Positions 1 to 10,423 of a stretch of 64,000 nucleotides of DNA are shown here, piece after piece. The notes under the pieces were generated by a model. It saw only the letters and a list, made by a program, of their open reading frames with translations. It made no database searches and was not told the DNA's origin. Position 1 is the stretch's first letter, and each line of letters begins with the position of its first letter. A program made the position numbers and the translations under genes. The DNA lies in NCBI GenBank assembly GCA_963823675.1, contig CAWGMT010000014.1, positions 294,028 through 358,027 of the forward strand, read 5' to 3'. The DNA is from CAWGMT01 sp963823675. GTDB taxonomy: Bacteria; Planctomycetota; Planctomycetia; Isosphaerales; Isosphaeraceae.

Positions 1-1404
1 GCGCGATGCTACGGCCGGCCGGACGACTTGCGGCGCGTGGTCGACGAGGCGCACCGGCTGGGCCTGGGCGTGTTCCTCGACGTGGTTTACAACCACCTGG
101 GGCCCGAGGGAAACTACCTGGGGGCCTACAGCCCATCCTATTTCTCACCCGACCATGAGAACCCGTGGGGCCGCGGCTTTAACTTTGACGGTCCCAACAG
201 TTCCATGGTACGCGAGTTCTTCATCGAGAACGCCCTCCACTGGGTCCACGAATACCACCTTGACGGCCTGCGGCTCGATGCCACGCACGGAATCAGCGAC
301 ACGACCCCGCGCCATTTCATCGCCCAGCTTACGGCCCGGGTGCGAGAATCGTGCCCCGATCGCCGGGTGCACGTGATCGCTGAAGACCATCGCAACCTCG
401 CCTACATGGTCAAACGAGAGGGCGAGGGCGGCTGGGGTCTCGATGGAGTCTGGGCCGATGACTTCCACCACGAGGTGCGGGTAAGACTGGCCGGCGACAG
501 CGAAGGATACTACCGCGACTACAGCGGTTCATTGGCCGACCTGGCCCGAACGCTCAATCGGGGATGGTATTTTACGGGACAGTTTTCCCAGGTTCTCGGT
601 GAGAACCGAGGCACCGATCCAGCCGGAATACCGCCGCGGCAGTTCGTCTTCTGCATCCAGAACCACGACCAGATCGGCAATCGAGCGTTCGGCGAGCGCT
701 TGCACCATCAGATTGATTTCGCCGCCTACAGGGCTGCCAGCCTGCTCCTGCTCTGCGCCCCGGCGACACCGCTCTTGTTCATGGGGCAGGAGTGGGCGAC
801 CTCCGCACCCTTCCTTTATTTCACCGATCACCCCCAGGAGCTGGCCAAGCTCGTGACCGAGGGCCGCCGCCGCGAGTTCCGCGAGTTCCGTGCGTTCAGG
901 GACACCGACGCCCGGGACTTGATCCCCGATCCGCAAGCTGAATCCACCTTCCGTGACAGCCGCTTGCCCTGGGATGAGCAGAGCCGAGAGCCGCATGCGT
1001 CAATCCTCCGCCTCTACCAAGTTCTCGTCGCCCTGCGGCGATCAGAGCCGGCGCTTCACTACGCCGGGCTCGCCCACTTTGAGGCCTTCGCGCTCTCGGA
1101 TTCGACTCTGCTGCTGCGACACGATCTCGAGCCTGGCCCGTCTCTGCTTGCCATCGTCCAGATGCACGGGGCCGCACTCGTCGATCTGAGCGGCCAACCC
1201 GCCCTGGAGGGCCTGCGGGAAGCGTGTTGCCAGCTCGTGCTGACCACGGAGGACAGGCCATTCGCCCCGGAACCACGGCCGCCGATAGTGGACTTAACGG
1301 GCCCCTCGCCGGTGATCCGGTTCGCCCGGCCCTCGGGCGTTCTTCTGCGCGTCTGGCCGTGCGAGCGATCCTGGCCCGCCGAGGATGATTCACGTGCAAA
1401 GTAG
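1..1404 (+). CDS. treZ: Malto-oligosyltrehalose trehalohydrolase, 3' part
   Basis: Cytoplasmic GH13 enzyme of the TreY/TreZ route, which releases trehalose from maltooligosyl-trehalose. The reading frame is open from the first base, so the N-terminal third (the CBM48-like domain) lies outside the window. The (beta/alpha)8 barrel motifs are visible: DVVYNHLGPEGNY, then DGLRLDATHGI with the nucleophile Asp, then HVIAEDHRN with the general-acid Glu, then QNHDQIGNRAFGERL. The Y-N-H-L-G-P-E-G-N-Y loop is typical of TreZ rather than of generic amylases. No indel is seen. The stop TAG is at 1402-1404 and converges on the minus-strand permease. treY and treX would be expected upstream, outside the window. 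Confidence 0.93.
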   Translation, partial: ARCYGRPDDLRRVVDEAHRLGLGVFLDVVYNHLGPEGNYLGAYSPSYFSPDHENPWGRGFNFDGPNSSMVREFFIENALHWVHEYHLDGLRLDATHGISDTTPRHFIAQLTARVRESCPDRRVHVIAEDHRNLAYMVKREGEGGWGLDGVWADDFHHEVRVRLAGDSEGYYRDYSGSLADLARTLNRGWYFTGQFSQVLGENRGTDPAGIPPRQFVFCIQNHDQIGNRAFGERLHHQIDFAAYRAASLLLLCAPATPLLFMGQEWATSAPFLYFTDHPQELAKLVTEGRRREFREFRAFRDTDARDLIPDPQAESTFRDSRLPWDEQSREPHASILRLYQVLVALRRSEPALHYAGLAHFEAFALSDSTLLLRHDLEPGPSLLAIVQMHGAALVDLSGQPALEGLREACCQLVLTTEDRPFAPEPRPPIVDLTGPSPVIRFARPSGVLLRVWPCERSWPAEDDSRAK

Positions 1405-1424
1405 TCCGATCAGAACCGGCGGTC

Positions 1425-3094
1425 TCAAATGGGTTCCGCTTTCCGCAGCGACCAGACCGCCAGCGCGGCGGCCAGTCCCGCCGCGGCCACCACCAGCAGC
1501 ATGATCAACGCCACTCCCGCGAGATGGCTTTCGACCCCGGTATGCAGCAAGCCCCAGAGGAAGACCGACATCGGCTCGACGCCCGGCGGGTAGGCGATGT
1601 TCGTCGCCGGCAACTCACCCAGGCCGATCGCAAACGCGGTCGCCCACGCCGCCAACAGCGGGCGCCGGGAGAGCGGCAGCGCCACGTGCAGAACCTGTCC
1701 GCCCGGACCATAGCCGTCGAGCGCAGCCGCATCGAGATAGTCTTGAGGGAAGGAACGAACCAGCGGCCAGAGCAAGAGGATCGCGTACGGGAGCGAGCGG
1801 AGGGTCTGCGCCAGAACCACCATGGCCAGGGAATCGTAGATCACCGGCAGGTCGCGGTAAGCCAGGACCAGAGCCATGCCGGCCACCGAGCCGGGCGTCG
1901 CCAAGGTGAGAACGAGCACCGACATGGTGATGACCCGCGCGGTGGCTGCGCGGCGACTGTACCAGGCGAGCGACCAGGCCATGGCGACCGCGAGCGTCGC
2001 CGCCATGGCGCTATTGAGGAGCGACGTTTTCAGTGGCTGGGCGATCTCGCCGGCGGCGAAGCGCAAAGTGCCTTCCAGGCCCGCGAGCGACCAGGTCGGC
2101 GGCAGTCCTGAACTCACCCGGCCGCCGACCCGGCCCGCGCGCCAGATCAGTCCATAAAGAGGCAGGGCGACGCCGTTGCCGACAACGGCCAGCAGCAAGA
2201 GCCCGCACGGGACTCGCCAGCGCTTCAGCGCCCAGGCTCGCGGCCGGGCAAACGACGAGATCGACCGCGCGGGATCGTAGCGCGCCAGCCACTGGCCGAC
2301 GATGAGAATCAGCAATCCGAGGAGGAGCAGGGGGGGTAGTGCGACCAGGGCAGCCTCGCCGGGGCCTCGGCCCAGGATGTACTGGACGTAAGCCTCCTCG
2401 GCGTAAGTGCGCACCTGGAGCAGGTCGGTGACGGTCATGTCGCCCGCCGTGAGCACGGCCACCGCCAGCGCGGCCGCGGCGATCGTGCTGACCGTGCGGC
2501 GCAGCGAAACGCGCGCCAGGACTGACAACGGATGCATCTCGAGCCGGGCCGACTCCTCGAGCTCGGGCTCGACGGCGCACAAGCCCACGCCTTCGATGAG
2601 CACGACCCACGGCAAGGCGGCCAAAGCGTGCACGATCGCCGCGCCCACGCGGCCCACCAGGATCGGCCTCATGCCGATCACCTGCGCTCGCCCAGCATTT
2701 CCCAGAGCGCCCAGCCACGCCGTCGCATGCAAGGGGAGCGGGACGAACACCGCCAGCGCGAAGAGCATCACGAGCAACCACCGGCCCCAGGCGTCGGTGC
2801 GGAACAGAAGCACGGCGAGCACGACACCCAAAGGAAGCGCAATCGCCTCGGTCAAGAGCACCAGTGCGATCGATTCTCGCGCCAGGAGCACGGGCCGCGA
2901 GAATCCGCGAGACTCGCCCAGAAGCTCGAACGAGCCTGCCGTATCCAGCGCCACGCCGGCGGAAGCAATCGCTTGATCGGGCGCAGCCACGACCGAGCGC
3001 TCTCGATCAAAGTCGCCAGCGCGGGCCAGCCGGCGACTGCTGTGACGGCGACGAGCAGGGTCAGCCGGGCCAGCCAGCGTGAAGCCCGGCTCAT
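1425..3094 (-). CDS. Two-domain ABC transporter permease (FbpB/ThiP-like), one frameshift
   Basis: Inner-membrane permease with two fused transmembrane halves, as in Fe(III)/thiamine-type importers. I start it at ATG 3094..3092, which overlaps the stop of the upstream isomerase gene (ATGA). This gives an N-terminal membrane segment around LTLLVAVTAVAGWPALATLI. The frame then breaks near 2995-3005 and continues to 1425 through about eleven more hydrophobic segments. EAA-type loops are seen around EESARLEMHPLSVLARVSL and DAAALDGYGPGGQVLHVAL. Restoring one base (TCGTGG to TCGGTGG) joins the two frames. No ATPase or substrate-binding gene is adjacent, so the substrate is unknown. Confidence 0.75.
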
Positions 3095-3915
3095 TTGCGC
3101 AACCCGGCGGCTCTCATCAAAGCCGCGGTCTTGAGATAGGCTTCGGTCACCCACTCCACGATCTTCTCCGGCTCGGGAGAGTATTCCAGCTCGATGGATA
3201 CGGCGGCATCGGCTATCTGGAGACTCTTGATCGCGGTCAAGTAGGGTGCAAAGTTGACGACCCCGCGCCCCGGCGGCAGGTCGCCGTGAACCTTGCCATC
3301 GCAATCGGAGATATGGACATGAGCCACGCGCCCGCGCAACCCTTCGACCAGAGCGGCCGGCTGCCCGGCCAGGACCAGATGCGAGATATCGAGGTTGGCC
3401 TTGACCGTGGGCAAAGCGACATCGTTCAGAAATCGGGCCATGCTGGCGACGTCGCTTACGAGCGACAGCTTGAACGGCTCGAGCTCGACCGCGATCTCCA
3501 GTCCCAGATCGGCAGCGTAGCCACCCAGCGTCTGGAGATGGCGGACGGCGGTCGCCCACTGGTCGCCGGGAGGGATCACTTCCTGCTGCCAGATGTACTC
3601 GCCCAGCACCAGAAGGACGTTCCTGGCTTCGAGCAGGTAGGCCATGTCGAGATAGGCCTTCACGCGCTCGACATGAAAGCGCTGAACGCTGGTATTGAAG
3701 TCGATCAGGCCGACTGCAACGCAGGCGATGCTGACGATGGGCAACCCGGCTTTCGCACACTCGTCCCTGATCAGGCGGACTTCCTTGACGTCGATCTCGA
3801 GCGGGTCGGCGAAGACGTCGATCGAGTCGAAGCCGATTTCCTTGGTCTTGTGAATGCCAAAGGCCGTCCCGCGGCCCGCTTGCACCCAGGCGGAATTGAT
3901 CAGTCCGAGTTTCAT
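3091..3915 (-). CDS. Sugar phosphate isomerase/epimerase-like TIM barrel
   Basis: Xylose-isomerase-like (AP endonuclease 2 family) TIM-barrel protein of about 274 aa. I chose ATG 3915 (MKLGLINSAW) because a GGAGG lies about 10 nt upstream; an upstream in-frame ATG at 3951 has no such site. The family order is visible: MKLGLI strand, then IGFDSIDVFADPLEI, then an EVELEPF-type metal-ligand region (IAVELEPFKLSL), then ANLDISHLVLAG, then VAHVHISDCDGKVHGDLPPG, which matches the HxxDsdg...PGxG pattern, then SIELEYSPEPEKIVEWV. Members act on sugars or inositols; the exact substrate cannot be read. It is translationally coupled (ATGA) to the downstream permease gene. Confidence 0.85.
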   Translation of the reverse strand: MKLGLINSAWVQAGRGTAFGIHKTKEIGFDSIDVFADPLEIDVKEVRLIRDECAKAGLPIVSIACVAVGLIDFNTSVQRFHVERVKAYLDMAYLLEARNVLLVLGEYIWQQEVIPPGDQWATAVRHLQTLGGYAADLGLEIAVELEPFKLSLVSDVASMARFLNDVALPTVKANLDISHLVLAGQPAALVEGLRGRVAHVHISDCDGKVHGDLPPGRGVVNFAPYLTAIKSLQIADAAVSIELEYSPEPEKIVEWVTEAYLKTAALMRAAGLRK

Positions 3916-4136
3916 GGAGCGCGATCCTCCGAGGCCGCAAGTATCTGCCAAGTCGAAGATCAGTCGAAGATCCCCGCTCTCTCAACTCTACCCGGATGAT
4001 CATCCTGCGAGGAGAAGGCAGGGAGGAAAGCCCGTTGCATCGCCTGGTCTCGTTACCCGTGCTGTCTGTGATTGCCATGCTACAATCTGCTTCCTCATGA
4101 GCAATGATAGGCGCAATCGCGACTCGAGCGAACGTG

Positions 4137-4427
4137 ATGGCCAAGCCTTACGACGTGACGACCAAGGACCTTCTGCGGCGGGCCCCTCCCGCCTGGATGG
4201 CTTACTTCCGGCTGAGCGCCGGCGGACCGATCGAGGCCATCGCCGCCGACGTATCGACCGTTCCCGCCGAGACCGATCAAGTTTGCCGCGTAGGCGGGAG
4301 CGGGCCCCACCTCGTCCACATCGAGATGCAGAGCAGCAGGGACAGCAACCTGGCCAGGCGACTACGGCGATACAATGCGCTGCTCGACCTCAAGTACAAC
4401 CTTTCGCGCAGCGCCCGGCGAGCTTGA
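4137..4427 (+). pseudogene. Truncated Rpn/YhgA-type nuclease (transposase-like) remnant
   Basis: A 96-residue ORF starting MAKPYDVTTKDLL, with the core HLVHIEMQSSRD followed by LARRLRRYNALLDLKY. This is the N-terminal PD-(D/E)xK-type region of the Rpn/PDDEXK recombination-promoting nucleases that occur in many copies in planctomycetes (family knowledge). Full-length relatives are roughly three times longer. Here the frame stops at 4427 straight after the nuclease core, and the following DNA up to 4560 shows no continuation. I read it as a decayed copy. Alternatively it is a genuinely short domain protein. Confidence 0.6.
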
Positions 4428-4562
4428 TTTAAGGGCGCGACGCTGCCTGCGCATCGTGCCGCAACATTAATCATTTCCCGATCTGGTCTTGATCGCGAAT
4501 TCTAATTCGGTAGAATACGAACCAACGACGAGTCCGATCCTCGAACTTGAAGAGTCCTGTGC

Positions 4563-4973
4563 ATGGCCAGACCACCGAGCATTCAGCCGACGGACGGCGA
4601 GATGGAGATCCTCAAGGTTCTTTGGGAGACCGGCCCGGCTGAGCTTGGGCGGATCAAGTCAGCCTTGGAGCGGCAGCGTCCGGTAGCGACCACCACCGTG
4701 GCCACCATGCTCAAGGTGATGCTGGGCAAGAAGCTGGTGGAGCGCCGGGAGGGCCCGCGCGGCTATCTGTGGTCGGCCCGGGTGACCCGCAAAGTCGCGG
4801 CATCCCGGCTGATCGGCAAGCTGCTCGACCACGTCTTCGACGGATCGGCCCAGGGTCTCGTGGCGCACTTGCTGGAGGAGGGCAAGTTGACCGACCGCGA
4901 TCGCGGCGAAATCCGCCGTTTGCTCGACGGTTCCGCTCCACTTGGCGATTCGCGCAAGGAGGCCAAATCATGA
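4563..4973 (+). CDS. BlaI/MecI/CopY-family transcriptional repressor
   Basis: A 136-residue winged-helix repressor. Visible features are the start MARPPSIQPTDGEMEILKVL, the recognition region around TTTVATMLKVMLGKKLVERRE, and a C-terminal dimerisation helix (GLVAHLLEEGKLTDRDRGEI). Such proteins bind operators as dimers and are cleaved or released on signalling by a BlaR1/M56 partner. Here the stop TGA at 4971-4973 overlaps the ATG of the M56 gene (ATGA), so the two form a sensor-repressor operon. The upstream A/T-rich interval (4440-4560) probably holds the autoregulated promoter and operator; no exact operator was identified. Confidence 0.93.
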   Translation: MARPPSIQPTDGEMEILKVLWETGPAELGRIKSALERQRPVATTTVATMLKVMLGKKLVERREGPRGYLWSARVTRKVAASRLIGKLLDHVFDGSAQGLVAHLLEEGKLTDRDRGEIRRLLDGSAPLGDSRKEAKS

Positions 4974-7508
4974 CCGCCTCGCTCCTGGTGAACTCTCCGC
5001 TCTGGACCGCGCTCGGCTGGACGATGCTGCACCTGCTCTGGGTCGGAGGCGCGGTTGGGCTGGTTGCCGCGATGGGGCGCTGGCGGCTCCGCGCGGCGAC
5101 GCCCGAGGTCCGCTACCTCGTCGCGCTGGCATCTCTCTTGGGGCTCGCCGTTTCGCCGGCCATCATCCTCGCCTGGCAAATAACGACGTCGCCGCAACCG
5201 GCACGATCGGCACCAGCCTTGGCGATCATCGCGGACGTGCCGGCGCACGCGAAGTTCGATGAGCCGATTTCACCCCTCCCAGCCGCGCTGGCAGCCCTTC
5301 CAGTCAAGACCCAGACACCGCTGGCGAGAATCGTGGCCGCCTTGCCCTGCATCTGGCTGGGCGGCACACCGTTGACGTTTGCGATTCTGGCAACCGGCCT
5401 GATTGGCGCCGAGCGCCTCCGCAGGCAGAGCCGATCGCTCTACGAGACGGAAATCGTTCGGCTGTGCCGCCGTTTGGCCGATTCGCTTTCGATCGTCCGT
5501 CCGGTCGCCGTGGGCGTATGCGACCGTCTCGCCGCGCCGATTTTGCTGGGCATCGTCCGGCCTCTCATTCTGCTGCCGCCGGCGGCGTTGACGGGCTGGA
5601 GCGTGGAGCAGATCGAAATGGTCCTGCTGCACGAATTGGCGCACGTGCGCCGCTGGGACAACCTTGTCAACCTCTTCCAGAGGGTCGTGGAGTCGCTGTT
5701 GTTCTTCCACCCGATCGTATGGTGGCTATCGGGCTGGGCCCGGCTGGAGCGCGAACTGTGCTGCGATCGCATGGTCGTCGAGCGTACCGGCCGTGCCCGC
5801 GCGTACGCCGAAACCCTTTTTGCCCTTTCCGTTCCACGCCATAACGGACACGTCGCCGCGGTTGCCATGGCCGAGAATCACCTCGTGATCCGCATCCGGC
5901 GGATCCTGAACTTGGAGGAACGCGCGATGTCGATGAAGTTGTCCAGGAATGCCCTCGCGCTCTTGGCTGTCTTGTTATTCGTTCCGGCACTTGTGATCGG
6001 CGCGAATGCCCGGCAGGCCGCGAGCAAAGCGGAGCCGAGAACGAAGTCCGCCCAGAAGGCTGAGACGAAAGCGGAGCCGAAAACGATGCGAGTCTTGACT
6101 CGCGCGTCGATACTGCAAACTCTACAAGAGGCCGCCAGGAGCGCCGATGACTTGAAGGACGCTCGATCCAAGGTCCGGATGTTGATGGCCCTCGCCGCCG
6201 CGCTGGCCCAGGCGGGTGAACCGGAATTGAGTCGAACCACCTTTCAGAAAGCCGTTCAGTTCGCCGACACGTGCGAGGACCGGTCGCAAAGGGTCTACAT
6301 TCTGGAAGAAACTGCATCGGCCCAGATCGACTCCAGCGACGAGGCCGCCGCTCTGGCGACCATTCGCCATGCGACAGAGGTCGCCAGGACCATCGACAAC
6401 GAGTTTCTGCGGAACACCGCTTTGATGTGGATCGTCAGGACCTACGCGCACGCCGGGGCTGTCGAAACCGCACTGCGGATGGCCGGGGACCTCCCCGAAT
6501 CCAACGCGTTCAAAGCACGCGCACTTGGCAACGTACTCGAGGGCTTGAAGCACGCTCGCCGGCCCACGATGAAGGAAGTCTTGCCCAGGTTGCTCCGAGA
6601 GGCCGCGACCATCGTTGACCCGCAGTACCAGGCGATTTGCTTGCAAAGCATCGCCGATGCGCTTGCGGACGCCGGCGACATCGAGGCAACCCTCAAGATC
6701 GCCGCGACTCTCGAAGACGCCGCCGCAAAATTCGCCCTGCAACATCCCAACGGACGATCCGTCAGCGACTCCCAGGTTCTCGTCCTCTCGGCCCTCGCCA
6801 AGGCGCAGGCCGAGGCCGGGGACCGCGAGGCGGCCGTCGATACCTTCCAGAAAGCCGTTGACCTCGTCAACGCGAGGCCCGCCAGCACGGAACCCGTTCG
6901 GTCTGATCGACTGGGTAGACTCGTTCGGGAACGCGCGGAAATCGGCGATATCGCGGGAGCAATCACGACGGCCGAAGGCGTCGAGTATGAGTACTTCAAG
7001 GCGCTTGCCCTGGCGGCCATCGCCAAGGCCCAAGCGAAGGCCGGAAAGCGCGACGAGGCCCGAGCCGCGTTCCGCACGGCCATTCAAACCGCCAGAGCGA
7101 TCAAGATCCACGACGCCTTGCGCGACCGCAGGGGTTTTTACTTGAACTTTTCGGAATGCCTCCGAACGATCGCCTTCGTTCAGGCGAAGGCCGGATTCGC
7201 CGCCGACGCGGTCGAGACCGCGGAGTCGATTGATGATCCAAGATGGAAAAACAGTGCGTTCGCGGGGATCACCATGGCAATGGCCAATCGCGGCGAGATC
7301 AAGCCAGCCCGCCAAATGGTCGAACAGAATTGATGACGAGCAAGCGAAATCGCGCGCGATGCAAGACGTCGCGGAAGGGCAGGCGGGAGCGGGCGACCTG
7401 GAAGGGGCCGTCGAATGGGCCAGGAGCCGCTCCACAGCGGAAGCACGGGCAAATGCCTTGGCGGGCATCGCGCGGGCAATCGCAAGGCGGCCGGCGGCTA
7501 ACGATTGA
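4970..7508 (+). CDS. M56 (BlaR1-type) membrane metallopeptidase with long helical-repeat tail, one frameshift
   Basis: Partner of the BlaI-like repressor. The N-terminal half (about residues 1-330) carries several transmembrane segments and the zinc site HELAHVRRWDN, followed by a downstream ELCCDRMVVE element. A further membrane helix (about 340-360) leads into roughly 450 residues of Ala-rich TPR-like repeats with recurring 'A..QAKAG..eaA...F..A' patterns. This replaces the penicillin-binding sensor of classical BlaR1. The frame stops at 7333, but removing one A near 7329 joins it to a frame that continues the same repeat pattern (IDDEQAKSRAMQDVAEGQAG...) to 7508. I therefore annotate one gene with a probable single-base error. 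Confidence 0.87.
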
Positions 7509-7528
7509 CACCGGCCGCGATCGTGTCC

Positions 7529-9049
7529 TCAGGGCCCAGTCTCAAGCACGACGCTCGGCTCGGCCGGCGCGCGGCTTTCGACGCGCGGCCGGTTTGACTG
7601 CAACGGCAGCCGGATGGTGAAACATGAACCGCTGCCGGGCGTCGATTGGACCTCGATCGAGCCATGGTGCTCCTCGACGATCCCATAGCTGATCGAAAGC
7701 CCGAGGCCGGTTCCCTGGCCGACCACCTTGGTCGTGAAGAACGGATCAAAGATTTTCTCACGGACGGCTGGCTCAATCCCCGCTCCCGTGTCGATCACGT
7801 CGATCCTGACCCCTTCGAGCTCGGGCTCGGAAAGCGTGCGGACCGTGACGCACTCGTCGGCATCACAAGCATCAATCGCATTTAGAATCAAGTTGACGAT
7901 GACCTGATGGATCCCCGCTGCCCGGCAGCGCACCAAGGGCAGCGGCCCCAGCTCCTTGATCAGCCGGACGCCCTTCTTGCGGGCGTGGCCCTGAACCATG
8001 TTGATCGATGACTCGATGCCCGGGTTGAGATCCACCTCGTTCCAGTCGCCTTCATCCACCCGAGCGAAGAGACGGAGCTCCTTGACGATGCGCTCGATCC
8101 GCCGCAGCCCTTCCCGCGTGCGGTCGATCAGTCGTGGCAGGTTGTCCAGAGTGTAGTCAAGGTCGAGCTGGAGGCTGACGTGGTCGATCTGATCAAGAAG
8201 CACCGCGTGCTCAGCCCCGGTGGGCCCCGGCACCTGACGGTACAGGCCAATCAGCGTGATCATATCGCGCAGGTCGCGTTCCAGGACGGCCACGTTGTTG
8301 CTGACGAACGCCAGCGGGTTATTGATCTCATGCGCGACCCCGGCCACGAGCTGTCCCAGACTGGCGAGCTTCTCGGTCTGGACCATGCGGCTCTGGGCCG
8401 CCTTGAGCGCTTCATGAGCTTCGTGCTCCGACCGCGCGAGCTCCTGGAGCATCACGTTCTGCTCCTTGAGCCGCTCCTCGGCCTGCATCCGCCGGGTCAC
8501 GTCCCAGAAGATGCCCTGGATCCCGATGAGCTCGCCCTCGGGCCCGAAGAGCGGCGTCTTCATGACCTGGACATAGAGCTTTTCGCCTTTGGGCGTCACG
8601 TGCTCCTCGACCACGTCGAGAAGCTCGCCGCTTTCGAGGACCTTCTGGTCGTCGCGGCGATACTTCTCGGCCAGGTCGCGCGGGAAGAAATCCAGGTCGG
8701 TCTTGCCCAGAATCTCGTCGCGGTCGCGCCCCAGCTCGGCGCAGAATTTCTGGTTGGCGAATGTGAAACGGCCCGCGAGGTCCTTGCAGAGGATCATCTG
8801 CGGGATGGTCTCCACCAGCGAATGGTAGGACATCTCGGTCTGGCGGAGGTCGCGCTCGGCCCGCCGCTGCTCGTCGGCGGCCGCCAACAAGCTGGCAAAC
8901 ATCAGCGTGTGCCGCTTCCTCCACCACCACGCTTGAATCGCCGTTATCAGCACAAGCGCCAGGACGACGCCGCCTACGAACAGGAGCAGGCGCTCCGTGA
9001 CCGGCCACGACCAGGCCAGGGCGAACGGGTCCGTGAAGCTCGAGTTCAT
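7529..9049 (-). CDS. PAS-domain sensor histidine kinase
   Basis: About 506 residues from ATG 9049 (MNSSFTDPF). Order: a transmembrane helix (LLLFVGGVVLALVLITAIQ), a PAS domain (SLVETIPQMILCKDLAGRF...), a PAC motif (GIQGIFWDVTRRMQAEE), a coiled-coil linker, then the HisKA H-box GVAHEINNPLAFV, the N-box VIVNLILNAIDACDA, G1 VIDTGAGIEP and G2 GTGLGLSISYGIVEEHHGS. Only one membrane helix is seen, so sensing is likely cytoplasmic through PAS. There is no response regulator next door, so it is an orphan kinase. It converges on the M56 gene with a gap of about 20 bp. Confidence 0.92.
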   Translation of the reverse strand: MNSSFTDPFALAWSWPVTERLLLFVGGVVLALVLITAIQAWWWRKRHTLMFASLLAAADEQRRAERDLRQTEMSYHSLVETIPQMILCKDLAGRFTFANQKFCAELGRDRDEILGKTDLDFFPRDLAEKYRRDDQKVLESGELLDVVEEHVTPKGEKLYVQVMKTPLFGPEGELIGIQGIFWDVTRRMQAEERLKEQNVMLQELARSEHEAHEALKAAQSRMVQTEKLASLGQLVAGVAHEINNPLAFVSNNVAVLERDLRDMITLIGLYRQVPGPTGAEHAVLLDQIDHVSLQLDLDYTLDNLPRLIDRTREGLRRIERIVKELRLFARVDEGDWNEVDLNPGIESSINMVQGHARKKGVRLIKELGPLPLVRCRAAGIHQVIVNLILNAIDACDADECVTVRTLSEPELEGVRIDVIDTGAGIEPAVREKIFDPFFTTKVVGQGTGLGLSISYGIVEEHHGSIEVQSTPGSGSCFTIRLPLQSNRPRVESRAPAEPSVVLETGP

Positions 9050-9075
9050 GATCTGTGGAAGGATCAACGTAGCTC

Positions 9076-10179
9076 TATCCCGCAAATTCGTCCCAGCTCA
9101 CCACGCGGTGTTCCCGCGCCGCGGCCAGGACGGCTTCGCAAAGGGCAATCGTCTTGAGGTTGTCCCGGCCCGAGATGTTGGGCTCGCCGCCACTCTCCAG
9201 GGCGATAAGCAGCCCCCCCATGGTTCCGGCAAAGGCATCCGGGAACCAAGCTTCCGGCCAGCGCGGGCGGTGCCACTCTCCCCCATCCGCGATCGTGGAA
9301 TAGTCGATCGTGCTGGGGACTCGCCGCGGCCAGCCCGGCCAGCCGATCGTGCCCGTCGCCAGCCCCTTTGTCCCTTCGAATCGCCAGCGGACCGCGAGAT
9401 CGGCCCCAGCGCCTTCGCGCGCGGGACCGGCCCAGACATCGTCCCAGGCGCTCGCCCGCGCACCTGGGCATACTCGAGCACGTAGAGATTGATGCCGTCG
9501 TCATGCGCAAACTGAGTCCGCGGGTCCGGGCGCGTGCTCGCCAGCACCCGGGCGGGATCGCCCAGCCAGTATCGGAACAGATCGAGGTGATGAATGCTCA
9601 TGACGAAGGTTGAAAGCGATCGGCCGCCTCTGGCCCAGGGCATCCAGTGCGGAATCGCCCGCATTTCCACGGTCGCCAGGACCGGCTCGCCCAGCATTCC
9701 GCGGTCCAAAAGCGCCTTCGAGCGCTCGCACCGAGTGATCATACCGCATGTTCTGATTGACCTGCAGTACGATGCCCGCGCTGGCACAGGCCTCGACGAG
9801 CGAGCGGGCCTCGAGGTAATCCATCGCCAGCGGTTTTTGCGCTAGAATGCCGCGCACCCCGTGCGCACCGGCGACAACCTGCCGAATCACGCCAGGCTGC
9901 TCGGCGGGCGGGACGGCGATATCGACCACCTCGACCGCGGGATCGGCGAGCAGCTCATCGATCGACCGATAGACGCGGGGAACCGCGCAGCTCGGCGACC
10001 TCCTTTGCCTTCTCGAATGTTCGCGAAACGATGCCCACGACGCGAAACCCGGCGTTGGCGTACGCGACGAGCTGACAATCGCGCATGATGAAGCCCGCCC
10101 CGATCGCACCGATGCCCACGTCACGCCGCTGGGGCGGGACCGGACAGTGCTGCAGAAAGTCGGCCTGGTTCGAGCTCAT
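9076..10179 (-). CDS. Gfo/Idh/MocA-family oxidoreductase, three frameshifts
   Basis: NAD(P)-dependent sugar-type dehydrogenase. The N-terminal Rossmann motif GIGAIGAGFIMRDCQLVAY is in one frame. RVYRSIDELLADPAVEVVDI plus the EKP-type motif (here AQKPLAMDYLEA) are in a second. The C-terminal fold (MLGEPVLATVEM, IHHLDLFRYWLG) is in a third, and its end (VSWDEFAG) is in a fourth. Each change near 9990, 9720 and 9470 equals one extra base, so the pieces together make one protein of about 365 aa. The usual catalytic EKP reads QKP here. Start ATG 10179..10177 is the only upstream ATG close to the Rossmann motif. Function is likely sugar or inositol redox. Confidence 0.75.
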
Positions 10180-10232
10180 CTGGACGCTGGACCCGGTGGC
10201 TGGCAACTGCGCGGAAATAACCCGCCGGAGAA

Positions 10233-10282
10233 GTCGTCTCTCGCTCCGCGAAAGAACATCCTTTACCGGAGCGAAAGGCGAC
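10233..10282. repeat. Palindromic repeat family A, copy 1 (diverged)
   Basis: Short interspersed hairpin: TCTCGCTCCGCGAAAG, a 6-nt loop, then a CTTTACCGGAGCGAAA arm, framed by GTCGTC and GGCGAC. It lies just upstream of the oxidoreductase gene. The same element recurs at 18455-18506 and 33756-33808. This copy has mismatches in the right arm. Confidence 0.8.
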
Positions 10283-10423
10283 CAAGAAGTTGAACGGGCG
10301 ATCGAGTCACGGACCCGGCGCGGCTCGACGACCTCTCTCTGCTCGGTGATACAATGAGCGTGCGCCACTGTCCAGGGGGCCGGAGCAAAGGGGGCGATTT
10401 GCATCCGGGGCGATACCACCGAA

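Noticed and set aside
2852..4144. Minus-strand 430-codon ORF covering the isomerase and permease start
   Set aside because: Arg/Ser-rich shadow of the isomerase in another frame; only its last part (from 3094) is real, as the N-terminus of the permease.
8180..9157. Plus-strand 325-codon ORF opposite the histidine kinase
   Set aside because: Antisense shadow of a strong kinase gene; His/Leu/Gly-rich and not family-like.
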